Assembly (NCBI GenBank): GCA_036389295.1
Contig: DASVQB010000030.1
Span: 1 to 64,000, forward strand
Length of the DNA: 64,000 bases
Direction of reading: 5' to 3'
From: AC-37 sp036389295
Lineage (GTDB): Bacteria; Actinomycetota; Thermoleophilia; Solirubrobacterales; Thermoleophilaceae
Below, piece after piece: positions 42,203-50,520 of this stretch (position 1 is its first letter; each line of letters begins with the position of its first letter). The position numbers and the translations under genes were made by a program. The notes under the pieces were generated by a model, which had not been told where the DNA came from, did not search any database, and saw nothing but the letters and a program-made list of their open reading frames with translations.

Positions 42203-42763
42203 CTACTGGACGCGCTCGAGCGGGCGCTCGGCCCGCTCGCCGGCCTCGCCCCGCTCCTCGAGCTCGACGCGCTCGAGGGCGGCCTCCCACTCGTCGAGCC
42301 GCCGGAACACGCGCAGCCACGCCCAGCCGGGCCGGTGGCGGAGCTCCGGCGTGCGGTCGCGCTCGCCGGTGTCGGCCGAGGGCGAGGCGGCGGCCTCGCC
42401 GCCCGCTGCCGCCCGCCGCTCGGAGGCGGCCCGGGCCAGCTCGTGGTCGGCCCGCTCCTCGTAGTAGAGGCTCGCCTCGAGCATCGCGCGCAGCGTCCGC
42501 AGCTCGCGGCCGGTCGCCTGCCGCATCTCGGTGGCGCCCGTGTAGCGATCCCACGCGTGGGCGAAGCTGGCGAGGCTGGTCCGGCCGCCGTTGCGGTGCG
42601 CGGCGAGCATCGGGCAGACGCCGCCGGAGCTGTCCGTGTAGGCGCCGACGATGATCGTGTTGTCGTCGAGGGCCTCGACCATCGCGACCCGCGTGTCGCG
42701 CGGCAGGCAGTCGATCGACCGCCGAAGGTCCTCCGCCCGTCTCGTCCGTCGCCTGCGTCTCAC
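42203..42763 (-). CDS. Conserved-looking hypothetical protein (186 aa)
   Basis: The frame has an Arg-rich start (RRRRRTRRAEDLRRSID) followed by a compact domain: AMVEALDDNTIIVGAYTDSS, GGVCPMLAAHRNGGRTSLAS and AHAWDRYTGATEMRQATGRE. The C-terminal half is helical (TLRAMLEASLYYEERADHEL) and ends in an acidic RRLDEWEAALERVELEERG tail. No family recognised and no enzyme motif; the single Cys in GVCPML and the globular look argue it is real. It is convergent with the SDR and divergent from the LLM oxidoreductase. Confidence 0.75.
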   Translation of the reverse strand: MRRRRRTRRAEDLRRSIDCLPRDTRVAMVEALDDNTIIVGAYTDSSGGVCPMLAAHRNGGRTSLASFAHAWDRYTGATEMRQATGRELRTLRAMLEASLYYEERADHELARAASERRAAAGGEAAASPSADTGERDRTPELRHRPGWAWLRVFRRLDEWEAALERVELEERGEAGERAERPLERVQ

Positions 42764-42872
42764 CCGGTCGTCCTCCTCGCGTCGCTTAGGATGCGCCCGC
42801 CGGAGGCCGCAACGTAGCGGCCGGCGTCTCCGGACTCAAGCCAACTCCTGCCGACTGAGAGGAACCTTGCAG

Positions 42873-43904
42873 ATGCGACTCGGGCTGCAACTGGGCTACT
42901 GGGGCCTCGGGATAAGCGAGGAGCTCCAGCTCCAGATGGCCCGCGAGGCCGAGGCCGCGGGCTTCGACTCGGCCTGGAGCGCCGAGGCGTACGGCTCGGA
43001 CTCCGCGACCGTCCTGGCCTGGCTCGCCGCCCAGACCGAGCGCATCAAGCTCGGCGCCGGGATCTTCCAGATGCCGGCCCGCTCGCCCGCCATGACGGCG
43101 ATGACCGCGGCCACGCTCGACAACCTCTCGAAGGGGCGGATGCTCCTCGGCGTCGGGTCGTCCGGGCCGCAGGTGGCCGAGGGCTGGCACGGGCAGCCGT
43201 TCGCCAAGCAGCTCCAGCGGACGCGCGAGTACGTGGCGATCCTGCGCATGGCGCTCGCACGCAAGCGGCTCGAGTTCGAGGGCGAGACCTACCGGCTCCC
43301 GCTGCCGGACGGGCCGGGCAAGTCCCTCAAGCTGATGATCGGGACGGTGCAGGAGCGGATCCCGATCTACCTCGCGGCGATCGGCCCGAAGAACACCCAG
43401 CTCGCCGGCGAGATCGCGGACGGCTGGCTGCCGTTCCTGTTCTCGCCCGAGCACGTCGCGGACGCTCGCAAGCTGCTGGACGAGGGGGCCGCGCGGTCCG
43501 GGCGCAAGATCGACGAGTCGTTCGACATCGCGCCGAACGTGAACCTCTGCATCGACGACGACCTCGACCGCGCGCGCGACATGGTCCGCCCGCTGCTCGC
43601 GCTCTACGTCGGCGGGATGGGGTCGCGCGAGAAGAACTTCTACAACCGCGTGGTCCAGCGCTACGGGTTCGAGGAGGCGGCGAGGGAGGTGCAGGACCTC
43701 TACCTCGACGGCAAGCGGAGCGAGGCGGCGGCGGCGCTGCCGGCCGAGCTGATCGACACGGTCGCCCTGGTCGGGCCGAGGGACCGCGTCCGCGACCGGC
43801 TCGCCGCCTACCGCGACGCGGGGGTCGGCACCGTGATCGTCACGCCGCTCGCGCAGCCCGAGCAGCGGCCGGGAATGCTGCGCGAGCTCGCCGAGCTGGT
43901 CTGA
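42873..43904 (+). CDS. F420-dependent LLM-class (luciferase-like) oxidoreductase
   Basis: The 343-residue TIM-barrel enzyme has the family blocks GYWGLG, AEAYGSDS, KLGAGIFQMPARSPAMTAMT, GVGSSGPQVAEGWHG and PIYLAAIGPKN. LLM-class enzymes of this length use coenzyme F420 (or FMN) to oxidise alcohols, aldehydes and similar groups. ATG at 42873 has AGAGGA upstream. It overlaps the glycosyltransferase gene by 4 bp if that gene starts at CTG 43901, so the two may be coupled. Substrate unknown. Confidence 0.93.
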   Translation: MRLGLQLGYWGLGISEELQLQMAREAEAAGFDSAWSAEAYGSDSATVLAWLAAQTERIKLGAGIFQMPARSPAMTAMTAATLDNLSKGRMLLGVGSSGPQVAEGWHGQPFAKQLQRTREYVAILRMALARKRLEFEGETYRLPLPDGPGKSLKLMIGTVQERIPIYLAAIGPKNTQLAGEIADGWLPFLFSPEHVADARKLLDEGAARSGRKIDESFDIAPNVNLCIDDDLDRARDMVRPLLALYVGGMGSREKNFYNRVVQRYGFEEAAREVQDLYLDGKRSEAAAALPAELIDTVALVGPRDRVRDRLAAYRDAGVGTVIVTPLAQPEQRPGMLRELAELV

Positions 43905-45124
43905 GCGCGCCGGAGCCCAGCCGACGGCGCATCGCGCTCGCCGCGTTCGGCGACCCGGGCCACGCGTTCCCGGCCATCGCGCTCGGGGCGGAGCTCGTGC
44001 GCCGCGGGCACTCCGTCCTGCTCGAGACCTGGGACCGCTGGCAGGAGCACGTCGAGCGCGAGGGGATCGAGTTCGCGCCCGCCCCCGTGTACGAGGTCTT
44101 CCCGACCGAGGGCCGCGAGCTGTCGCCCTACCGCGCGGCGGTGCGGGCGGCGCGCGAGACGCACCCCGTCTTCGCCGAGTTCGAGCCTGAGGTCGTGGTG
44201 GTGGACATCCTCACGGTCGCCGGCGCGCTCGCGGCCGAGATGGACGGCCGGCCGTGGGCGACGCTCGTGCCACACGTCCTCCCCACCCCGGCGCCCGGCT
44301 TTCCCCCCTACTCGATCGGCGCGCGGCTGCCGCGGACGGCGCTCGGGCGCGCCCTGTGGGGATCGCTCGATCCTCTCGTCCAGGCCGGTCAGCGGCAGGG
44401 GCGCGACGAGCTCAACGGGGCCCGCGAGCGCGTCGGCCTGCCGCCGCTGCCGTACGTGCACAACGGGATCTCGCGGAAGCTGGCGCTGGTGGCGACGTTC
44501 CCCCAGCTCGAGTACCCGCGGCCCGGCCTCGAGCCGTGGGTCGAGGTGACCGGCCCGCTGCTGTGGGAGCAGCCGTACGAGGACGTCGAGCTGCCGCCGG
44601 GCGACGACCCGCTCGTGCTGGTCGCGCCGAGCACCTCGCAGGACCCGAGCCAGCGGATGCTCCTCGCCGCGCTCCGCGGCCTGGCGGACGCGCCGGTCCG
44701 CGTGCTCGCGACCTACAACCGCCGGCCGCCGCCGGGAGGCCCGGTCGAGGTGCCGCCGAACGCGCGGCTCGTCGAGTGGGTGTCGTACGCGCGCACGATG
44801 CCGAGGTGCGACGCGGTGATCTGCCACGCGGGCCACGGCACCGTCGTGCGCGCGCTCGCCTGCGGCGTGCCGGTGGTGGCGTGCCCGGTCGCGGGCGACA
44901 TGGCGGAGAACGCCGCGCGCGTGTCCTGGGCCGGGGTCGGCGTGTCGCTCCCGAACCGGCTGATCACGCCGCGCGGGGTGCGCCTCGCGGTCGAGCGGCT
45001 GCTCGCCGACGGCCGCCGTGCCGCGCGCGCCCGCGAGCTGGCGGCGTGGGCGGCGGAGAACGACGGCGCCGCGACCGCCGCGCGCGCCGTCGAGGCCCTC
45101 GCGGCGCGCGAGGCGCAGGCGTAG
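43901..45124 (+). CDS. MGT-type glycosyltransferase (GT1, UGT/erythromycin-like)
   Basis: About 407 residues, GT-B fold. The N-terminal Rossmann strand IALAAFGDPGHAFPAIALG and the C-terminal donor site PPNARLVEWVSYARTMPRCD... CHAGHGTVVRALACGVPVV match macrolide-type glycosyltransferases, which transfer activated sugars to small molecules. The first canonical start (GTG 43997) would delete the N-terminal nucleotide-fold strand, so I use CTG at 43901, which overlaps the previous stop as CTGAGC. The acceptor is unknown; the F420-enzyme neighbour may supply it. Confidence 0.88.
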   Translation: MSAPEPSRRRIALAAFGDPGHAFPAIALGAELVRRGHSVLLETWDRWQEHVEREGIEFAPAPVYEVFPTEGRELSPYRAAVRAARETHPVFAEFEPEVVVVDILTVAGALAAEMDGRPWATLVPHVLPTPAPGFPPYSIGARLPRTALGRALWGSLDPLVQAGQRQGRDELNGARERVGLPPLPYVHNGISRKLALVATFPQLEYPRPGLEPWVEVTGPLLWEQPYEDVELPPGDDPLVLVAPSTSQDPSQRMLLAALRGLADAPVRVLATYNRRPPPGGPVEVPPNARLVEWVSYARTMPRCDAVICHAGHGTVVRALACGVPVVACPVAGDMAENAARVSWAGVGVSLPNRLITPRGVRLAVERLLADGRRAARARELAAWAAENDGAATAARAVEALAAREAQA

Positions 45125-45135
45125 GATCGTCGCCC

Positions 45136-45627
45136 GTGCCCGACGACGATAGCTCCGGCGGAACGGCCGAGGACGACAAGGAGCGCCGCGACCGCGAGCT
45201 GATGGAGCTCGTCAACGAGCTCCGCGTCGCCCTGACCGGCGTGCAGATCCTGTTCGCCTTCCTGCTCACGGTGCCGTTCTCCCAGCGGTTCGAGACGGTG
45301 ACCCAGTTCCAGCGGCACCTCTACTTCGGGACGCTGCTGGCGGCGACGCTCGCCGTGCTCCTGATGATCGCCCCGACGGCGCGTCATCGGTGGCTCTTCC
45401 GCCAGCACGACAAGGAGTCGCTGCTGCTCGTCTCGAACCGCCTCTCGATCGCCGGCCTCGTCTTCCTGGCGATCGCGATGACCGGGGCGGTGATGCTGAT
45501 CACCGACGTCATCTTCAAGGCGACGATGGTGACCGCCGTCGGAGCCGCGCTCGGCTGCCTGTTCGCGACGGTCTGGTTCGTCATCCCGATCGTCCGCCGC
45601 CTGGCGCACGGCGGGCGCGAGGACTGA
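45136..45627 (+). CDS. DUF6328 four-helix membrane protein
   Basis: GTG at 45136 gives 163 residues. The family signature is ELVNELRVALTGVQILFAFL, followed by four hydrophobic helices (FAFLLTVPF, GTLLAATLAVLLMIAP, SIAGLVFLAIAMTGAVMLIT, VTAVGAALGCLFATVWFVI). An acidic cytosolic N-terminus precedes them. Function is not known for DUF6328; it is common in actinobacteria. It lies directly upstream of tRNA-Asn. Confidence 0.88.
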   Translation: MPDDDSSGGTAEDDKERRDRELMELVNELRVALTGVQILFAFLLTVPFSQRFETVTQFQRHLYFGTLLAATLAVLLMIAPTARHRWLFRQHDKESLLLVSNRLSIAGLVFLAIAMTGAVMLITDVIFKATMVTAVGAALGCLFATVWFVIPIVRRLAHGGRED

Positions 45628-45688
45628 GCCGCCGACCCGCGCCGGCGCTACCCTCTGCGGCGCGTGCCCGTCAGCGGTCGCGCGCCGG

Positions 45689-45765
45689 TCCGGGGTAGCT
45701 CAATTAGGCAGAGCGAACGGCTGTTAACCGTTAGGTTGTGGGTTCGAGTCCCACCCCCGGAGCCA
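45689..45765 (+). tRNA. tRNA-Asn (GTT) with encoded CCA
   Basis: Acceptor TCCGGGG/CCCCGGA, anticodon loop CTGTTAA (GTT), T arm GTGGG TTCGAGT CCCAC, discriminator G and a genomically encoded CCA at 45763-45765. The neighbouring tRNA(CAT) lacks encoded CCA, so the two genes differ in this respect. Confidence 0.95.
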
Positions 45766-45796
45766 TCTGGTCGCGGCCCGCGGCGGGCCGGGTCCC

Positions 45797-46753
45797 CTAG
45801 TCCTCCTTGAGCTTCTGCGCCTCGCGGGAGTTCTTCAGCTTCGAGAGCGTCTTCGACTCGATCTGGCGGACGCGCTCGCGGGTCACGCCGACCTCGGAGC
45901 CGATCGCCTCGAGCGTCATGGGCTCGTCCGACGCCAGGCCGTAGCGCAGCTCGAGCACGCGGCGCTCGCGCCACTGGAGCGAGCGCAGGGCCGCCTCGAG
46001 GTCGCGCTGGCGGAGCTCCGAGGAGACCACCTCGAGCGGGGCCTCGTCCTCGTCGCCCTCGATGAAGTCGGCGAGCCTCGTCTCGCCCTCGTCGGGCCCG
46101 ACGGGCGTCTCGAGGGACACCGGCTCGCGGCCCAGCTCGAGGATCTCCTCGACCTGGTCGGGCGCCATCTCGACCTCGGCGGCGATCTCGTCCAGCGTCG
46201 GCTCGCGGTTCAGCCTCTGGCTCAGGGCGCGGCGCGCCCGCCCGACCCGGTTCATCCGCTCGACCATGTGGACGGGGATCCGGATCGTCCGCGACTGGTC
46301 GGCCAGCGCCCGCGTGATGCCCTGGCGGATCCACCAAGTCGCGTATGTGGAGAACTTGAACCCGCGCCGCCAGTCGAACTTCTCGACCGCCCGGATCAGC
46401 CCGAGGTTGCCCTCCTGGATCAGGTCGAGCAGCGTCAGGCCGCGGCCGGAGTAGCGCTTCGCGATCGACACCACGAGCCGCAGGTTCGCCTCGATCAGCG
46501 CGTTCTTGGCCTCCATGTCGTTGGCCTCGACGCGCTTGGCCAGGCGGACCTCGTCCTCCTTGGTCAGGAGCCTGACCTTGCCGATCGACTTCAGGTAGCT
46601 GCGCACCGCGTCGTCCGCCCCGCCCTGGGGCTGGGCGGGCTTCAGGCCGGCCGTGACTACGCCGCCCTCGTCGAAGAGGTCGGCCACGCCGGCCGGCGAG
46701 CCGTTCCCGCTCTCGTCGGGCTCGTCCAGCCTGGCTGCGTCGGCGTCGGTCAC
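45797..46753 (-). CDS. rpoD: Primary-type RNA polymerase sigma-70 factor
   Basis: About 318 residues with the group 1/2 core: regions 1.2-2.4 (SYLKSIGKVRLLTKEDEVRL, DLIQEGNLGLIRAVEKFDWR and the -10 helix TWWIRQGITRALADQSRTIR), region 3, and region 4 (DEPMTLEAIGSEVGVTRERV). Region 1.1 is nearly absent. It directly follows dnaG with a GTGA overlap, the bacterial macromolecular-synthesis arrangement, which supports a principal housekeeping role. GTG at 46753 avoids the longer frame that runs into dnaG. It could instead be an SigA-like alternative factor. Confidence 0.93.
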   Translation of the reverse strand: MTDADAARLDEPDESGNGSPAGVADLFDEGGVVTAGLKPAQPQGGADDAVRSYLKSIGKVRLLTKEDEVRLAKRVEANDMEAKNALIEANLRLVVSIAKRYSGRGLTLLDLIQEGNLGLIRAVEKFDWRRGFKFSTYATWWIRQGITRALADQSRTIRIPVHMVERMNRVGRARRALSQRLNREPTLDEIAAEVEMAPDQVEEILELGREPVSLETPVGPDEGETRLADFIEGDEDEAPLEVVSSELRQRDLEAALRSLQWRERRVLELRYGLASDEPMTLEAIGSEVGVTRERVRQIESKTLSKLKNSREAQKLKED

Positions 46754-48519
46754 AGGGTCTGTCCCATCAGCTCGTCGATCTGGGCTCGCACTTCCTCGCG
46801 TGCAGGCCACAGCCTACGCTGCCGCTCGAAGTCCTCGTCGCGCATGGCGTGTCGAAGCTGGCGATCGATCCTCCGCAGCTCGAGCTGGAGGAACGTGAGG
46901 CGCAGACCCTCGGGCGACCCCAGGTTCTCGTCGCCGCGCATCGCGAGCTCGGTAACCAGCGCCGCCAGGGCGGGGTCGCCGTCGGGCAGCGCCGCCAGCG
47001 GGTCGTCGAAGTTGCGAACGAGGTGCGCCCGCGCGAGGCGCAGCAGACCCGAGGTGAAGTGCTCGTCGTCGAGCTGCTCGAGGTACTCCCGCCCGGCCTC
47101 GCCGCTCGCGAGGCACATGGCCAGGAACGACCGCTCCGCGCGCGCGATCGCGTCGGCGGCGGACGCCGGCTCGGCGGCCGGCGCGCCGTCGTCGCGGCGC
47201 GGCTGAACCGGCCGCGGGGCGGGCGCGTCCGTGGTCACGTATTCGACGGGCACGTCGAGTCTGTCGGCAACGAAGGCGACGAGGTCGTCTCTTGTAGCGG
47301 AATTTGCGTCGAGGGCCCGGACCAGCGGCCTCACCGACTCGAGCGCGCGGTCCCGGCCGCGCGGCGTGGCGAGGTCGGCCCCCCGCACCACCCGGCGGGC
47401 CTCGAAGTCGGGGACGAGCCGCGCGCCGTCCAGCCGGCGCTCGAACCCCTCGGCCCCCTCCGCGGGCAGCAGCTCGGCGGGGTCGGCGCCCTCGGGCATC
47501 TCGACGACCCGCAGCTCCAGGTCGAGGTCGCGCGCGCCGCGCGCCGCCCGCAGCATCGCGTCCTGCCCGGAGCGGTCGGCGTCGAGCGCCAGGTAGACCG
47601 TGCCGTGCCTGCCGACGCGCTGGGAGAGCATCGTGAGCTGCTGCTGGGTGAGAGCGGTGCCCATGATCGCGACGCTCTCCGCTATCCCGTCCTGGTGCAG
47701 TGCAAGCACATCCGTATAGCCCTCTACGGCCACGACACGTCCCCTCTTGGCCGCCGGAGCTGCCGCCCGGTCGATTCCGAACAGCTGGCGACCCTTATGG
47801 TAGAGCTCGTTTTCCGAGGTGTTGAGATATTTCGGTCGCTGGCCCTCTCTCGATGAGCGCGCGCCGAACCCCCGCACCCGGCCCCGGTGGTCCGCCAGCG
47901 GGAACATGATCCGGGCCCGGAAGCGGTCGTAGACCCCGCCGTCGCGGCCGCGCTGCACGAGCCCCGCCGCCGCCAGCTCCTCGGGCCGGAAGCCGTCGCG
48001 CTGCGCGGCGGTCAGCAGCCGGTCCCACGCGCTGGGCGAGTAGCCGACCCGGAAGTCGCGCAGCACCTGCTCGCCGAAGCCGCGCTCGGCCAGGTAGGCC
48101 CGCGCGCCCTCGGCCTCGGTCGACTCCCACAGGAAGCGCTCGTAGAACGCCGCCGCGCGGTCGACCAGCCGCAGCAGCCGGTCGGTCCGCCGGCGGCGCT
48201 CCTCGGCCTCCGCGTCCTCGCGCTCGCGCTTCAGCTCGACCCCGTAGCGGTCGGCGAGCATCTCGATCGCCTCGCGGAAGTCGAGCCCCTCGGTCGACTC
48301 CACGAAGCGGATCGCGTCGCCGCCCTCCCCGCAGCCGAAGCAGTGGTAGAGCTTGTGCTCGGCGTCGACCGAGAACGACGGCGTCCGCTCGTCGTGGAAC
48401 GGGCACAGGCCGGTCCACTTGGTGCCGACGCGCCGCAGGTCGGTCCGCGTGCCGACCAGCTCGACCATGTCGATCGCCTCCTTCAGGCGTTCGATCGAGT
48501 CCTGCGTGTAGAGCGCCAT
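46750..48519 (-). CDS. dnaG: DNA primase DnaG
   Basis: The 589-residue primase makes RNA primers for the replicative helicase complex. The CHC2 zinc site is CPFHDERTPSFSV... CFGCGEGG (about 38-65), the TOPRIM core has VVAVEGYTDVLALHQDG with the metal-binding Glu and DxD (ALDADRSG), and a C-terminal DnaB-binding helical domain follows. The length is normal. It sits in the dgt-small membrane protein-DsbA-dnaG-sigma run; the DsbA-like gene ends 12 bp upstream. ATG at 48519. Confidence 0.97.
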   Translation of the reverse strand: MALYTQDSIERLKEAIDMVELVGTRTDLRRVGTKWTGLCPFHDERTPSFSVDAEHKLYHCFGCGEGGDAIRFVESTEGLDFREAIEMLADRYGVELKREREDAEAEERRRRTDRLLRLVDRAAAFYERFLWESTEAEGARAYLAERGFGEQVLRDFRVGYSPSAWDRLLTAAQRDGFRPEELAAAGLVQRGRDGGVYDRFRARIMFPLADHRGRVRGFGARSSREGQRPKYLNTSENELYHKGRQLFGIDRAAAPAAKRGRVVAVEGYTDVLALHQDGIAESVAIMGTALTQQQLTMLSQRVGRHGTVYLALDADRSGQDAMLRAARGARDLDLELRVVEMPEGADPAELLPAEGAEGFERRLDGARLVPDFEARRVVRGADLATPRGRDRALESVRPLVRALDANSATRDDLVAFVADRLDVPVEYVTTDAPAPRPVQPRRDDGAPAAEPASAADAIARAERSFLAMCLASGEAGREYLEQLDDEHFTSGLLRLARAHLVRNFDDPLAALPDGDPALAALVTELAMRGDENLGSPEGLRLTFLQLELRRIDRQLRHAMRDEDFERQRRLWPAREEVRAQIDELMGQTL

Positions 48520-48531
48520 CGCCCCGGGAGG

Positions 48532-49263
48532 CTAGGGGGCGAGGGCCTCGTCCAGCGCGTCCGTGAACGCGCCGACCGAGAGCGAGCCGAAGTCGAGCCC
48601 CTCCGGCTCGCGGCCGGGCCGCATCAGGACGAACGACGGCGTGGACTTCACGCCGAGCCGCTGCGCCTCCGCGGCCGCCTCCCTCAGCTCCGCCGTGACC
48701 GCCGGGTCGTCGCGCTCGGCGAGCGCCCGCCTCACGTCGAGGCCCGCGGCCGCCCCGACCCGCTCGAGGTAGTCGTCGGTGACCCAGCCCGCGTTCTCCG
48801 CCCCCTGGTTGCGGAACACGAGGTCCACGAACTGCCACAGCCTGGCCTGGTGCCCGGCCGCGGCCGCCATCCGCGCCCCGCGCTCCGAGTCCGGCCCGAG
48901 GAACGCCAGGTTGCGGAACGCCATGCGCAGCCTGCCGGTGCGGACGTAGCGCATGACGAGCTCCGGCAGCACCTCGCGCGCATACTTCCCGCAGAACGGA
49001 CACTGGACGTCCGCGAACTCCACCATCGTCACCCTCGCGCGCGGGCTGCCGAGCTCGATCCCGCGCTGCGGCAGCCCGGCGAACAGGGCGCGCGTCTCGG
49101 CCGCGCCCTCGGGCCGCCCGGTGGTCGTGCCCGCCTCGTCGCCTCCCGCCTGCCCGATCGCGATGGCGATCCCGGCGAGCACAGCCGCCACGATCGCCGT
49201 GGCCGAGACGAGCGCGAGCCGCCGCCGGCGCCGCTCGGCGAGCGCCTCGTCGCGCTCGCCCAT
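48532..49263 (-). CDS. DsbA-like membrane-anchored thiol oxidoreductase
   Basis: The 243-residue protein has an N-terminal anchor (VSATAIVAAVLAGIAIAI, about 18-36) and a thioredoxin_4/DsbA-like domain with the redox pair in VQCPFCGKYA near 90-100 and the cis-Pro region STPSFVL. Such proteins introduce or isomerise disulfides outside the cell. ATG at 49263 is inside the stop of a short membrane-protein gene (TGATG). Its position upstream of dnaG is positional, not functional, evidence. Confidence 0.9.
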   Translation of the reverse strand: MGERDEALAERRRRRLALVSATAIVAAVLAGIAIAIGQAGGDEAGTTTGRPEGAAETRALFAGLPQRGIELGSPRARVTMVEFADVQCPFCGKYAREVLPELVMRYVRTGRLRMAFRNLAFLGPDSERGARMAAAAGHQARLWQFVDLVFRNQGAENAGWVTDDYLERVGAAAGLDVRRALAERDDPAVTAELREAAAEAQRLGVKSTPSFVLMRPGREPEGLDFGSLSVGAFTDALDEALAP

Positions 49264-49433
49264 CAGGGCTCGCCGGGCCCGGCCTCGACCGGGCTCGCCT
49301 CCCCCTCCTCCGCCTCGCGCCGCCGGCGCCGCCGCTCGCTGACGACCACCACGGCCAGGATCGCGAACAGCGGTCCGAAGTAGATCCCGAAGTCGATCAG
49401 CCAGTGACCGCCCGTGGCGTGGGCGAGCGGCAC
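49263..49433 (-). CDS. Small single-pass membrane protein (56 aa)
   Basis: GTG at 49433, just 3 bp after the dgt stop, yields VPLAHATGGHWLIDFGIYFG, then a helix PLFAILAVVVVS, a basic RRRRRR cluster and an acidic tail. Its TGA overlaps the DsbA-like ATG (TGATG), showing it is part of the run. A short N-out or N-in anchor is likely. Function unknown. Similar short proteins lie in actinobacterial dnaG neighbourhoods, but I cannot name this one. Confidence 0.75.
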   Translation of the reverse strand: MPLAHATGGHWLIDFGIYFGPLFAILAVVVVSERRRRRREAEEGEASPVEAGPGEP

Positions 49434-49435
49434 GC

Positions 49436-50443
49436 TCAGAACCCCCTGGGCAGCGACAGCTCGGCGAACGCCCTGACGGCGAAGCGGTCGGTCATTCCTG
49501 CAAGGTAGTCCACGACCCGCTCCGAGTCGCCGGCTCCGGGCACGATCGCGGGCGGCGGGTCCGCGGCGTGGTGGGCGAACAGCGCGCGCAGCATCCGCTC
49601 GATCCGGGGGTGCTCGCGCCGGGCGGCCGGCCCGAGGTAGACGCGGTCGAACATGAACGTCCGCAGCCGGTCCATCGCCGCGGCGGCCTCGGGGCCCTGC
49701 ACCACGTCGTCGGCCTCCGCCGAGCGCTCGACCAGGTCGCGCACGAGCGTGTCGATCCGCTCCGACCCCGTGGCGCCCAGCACCGCGAGCTCCTCCGCCG
49801 GCAGCTCGTCGCGGTCGAGCGCGCCGGCGCGGATGGCGTCGTCGATGTCGTGGTTGATGTACGCGACGCGGTCGACCACCCGGACGATCCGCCCCTCGAG
49901 CGTGGCCGGTCGGTCGGGCCCCGTGTGCCGGAGGATGCCGTCGCGGACCTGCTCGGTGAGGTTGAGGCCGCGACCGTCGCGCTCCAGCAGCTCGACGACG
50001 CGCAGCGAGTGGCGGTTGTGCCGGAACCCGGTCCCGTAGCGCTCGCGGAGGCAGGCGTCCAGCACCGACTCGCCCACGTGCCCGAACGGCGGGTGGCCGA
50101 GGTCGTGCCCGAGCGCGATCGCCTCGGTGAGGTCCTCGTTCAGCGCCAGCGCGCGCGCCACCGTGCGCGCGATGCCGGCCGTCTCGAGCGTGTGCGTGAG
50201 CCGGGTCCGGTAGTGGTCGCCCTCGGGGGCGATGAACACCTGCGTCTTGTGCTTGAGGCGCCGGAACGCCTTCGAGTGGACGATCCGGTCGCGGTCGCGC
50301 TGGAACGGCGAGCGCATCGGCGAGTCCGGCTCCGCCGCGGCGCGCCGGGCCGGGTACGAGCGGGCGGCGAGCGGCGACAGCCACGCCTCCTCGGCCGCCT
50401 TCAGCCGGTCGTGGAAGCCGAGGGTGTGGACGGCGGTGGTCAC
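49436..50443 (-). CDS. dgt: Deoxyguanosinetriphosphate triphosphohydrolase (dGTPase)
   Basis: An HD-domain hydrolase that cleaves dGTP (or other dNTPs) to the nucleoside and tripolyphosphate, controlling dNTP pools. Motifs: RLTHTLETAGIAR, GHDLGHPPFGHVGE, RHTGPDR and DRVAYINHDIDDAIRAG. GTG at 50443 gives 335 residues; frames above are antisense shadow of the PPDK gene. Location directly upstream of dnaG, the DsbA-like gene and the sigma factor fits a replication-linked operon seen in Gram-positives. Confidence 0.95.
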   Translation of the reverse strand: MTTAVHTLGFHDRLKAAEEAWLSPLAARSYPARRAAAEPDSPMRSPFQRDRDRIVHSKAFRRLKHKTQVFIAPEGDHYRTRLTHTLETAGIARTVARALALNEDLTEAIALGHDLGHPPFGHVGESVLDACLRERYGTGFRHNRHSLRVVELLERDGRGLNLTEQVRDGILRHTGPDRPATLEGRIVRVVDRVAYINHDIDDAIRAGALDRDELPAEELAVLGATGSERIDTLVRDLVERSAEADDVVQGPEAAAAMDRLRTFMFDRVYLGPAARREHPRIERMLRALFAHHAADPPPAIVPGAGDSERVVDYLAGMTDRFAVRAFAELSLPRGF

Positions 50444-50520
50444 GTGCGGCGATTGTCTCAGCCGCGGCGGCGGCGCACGCGGCGCCATCCGCCCGCGGCC
50501 CGGCCGCGACCGGGGCCGCC

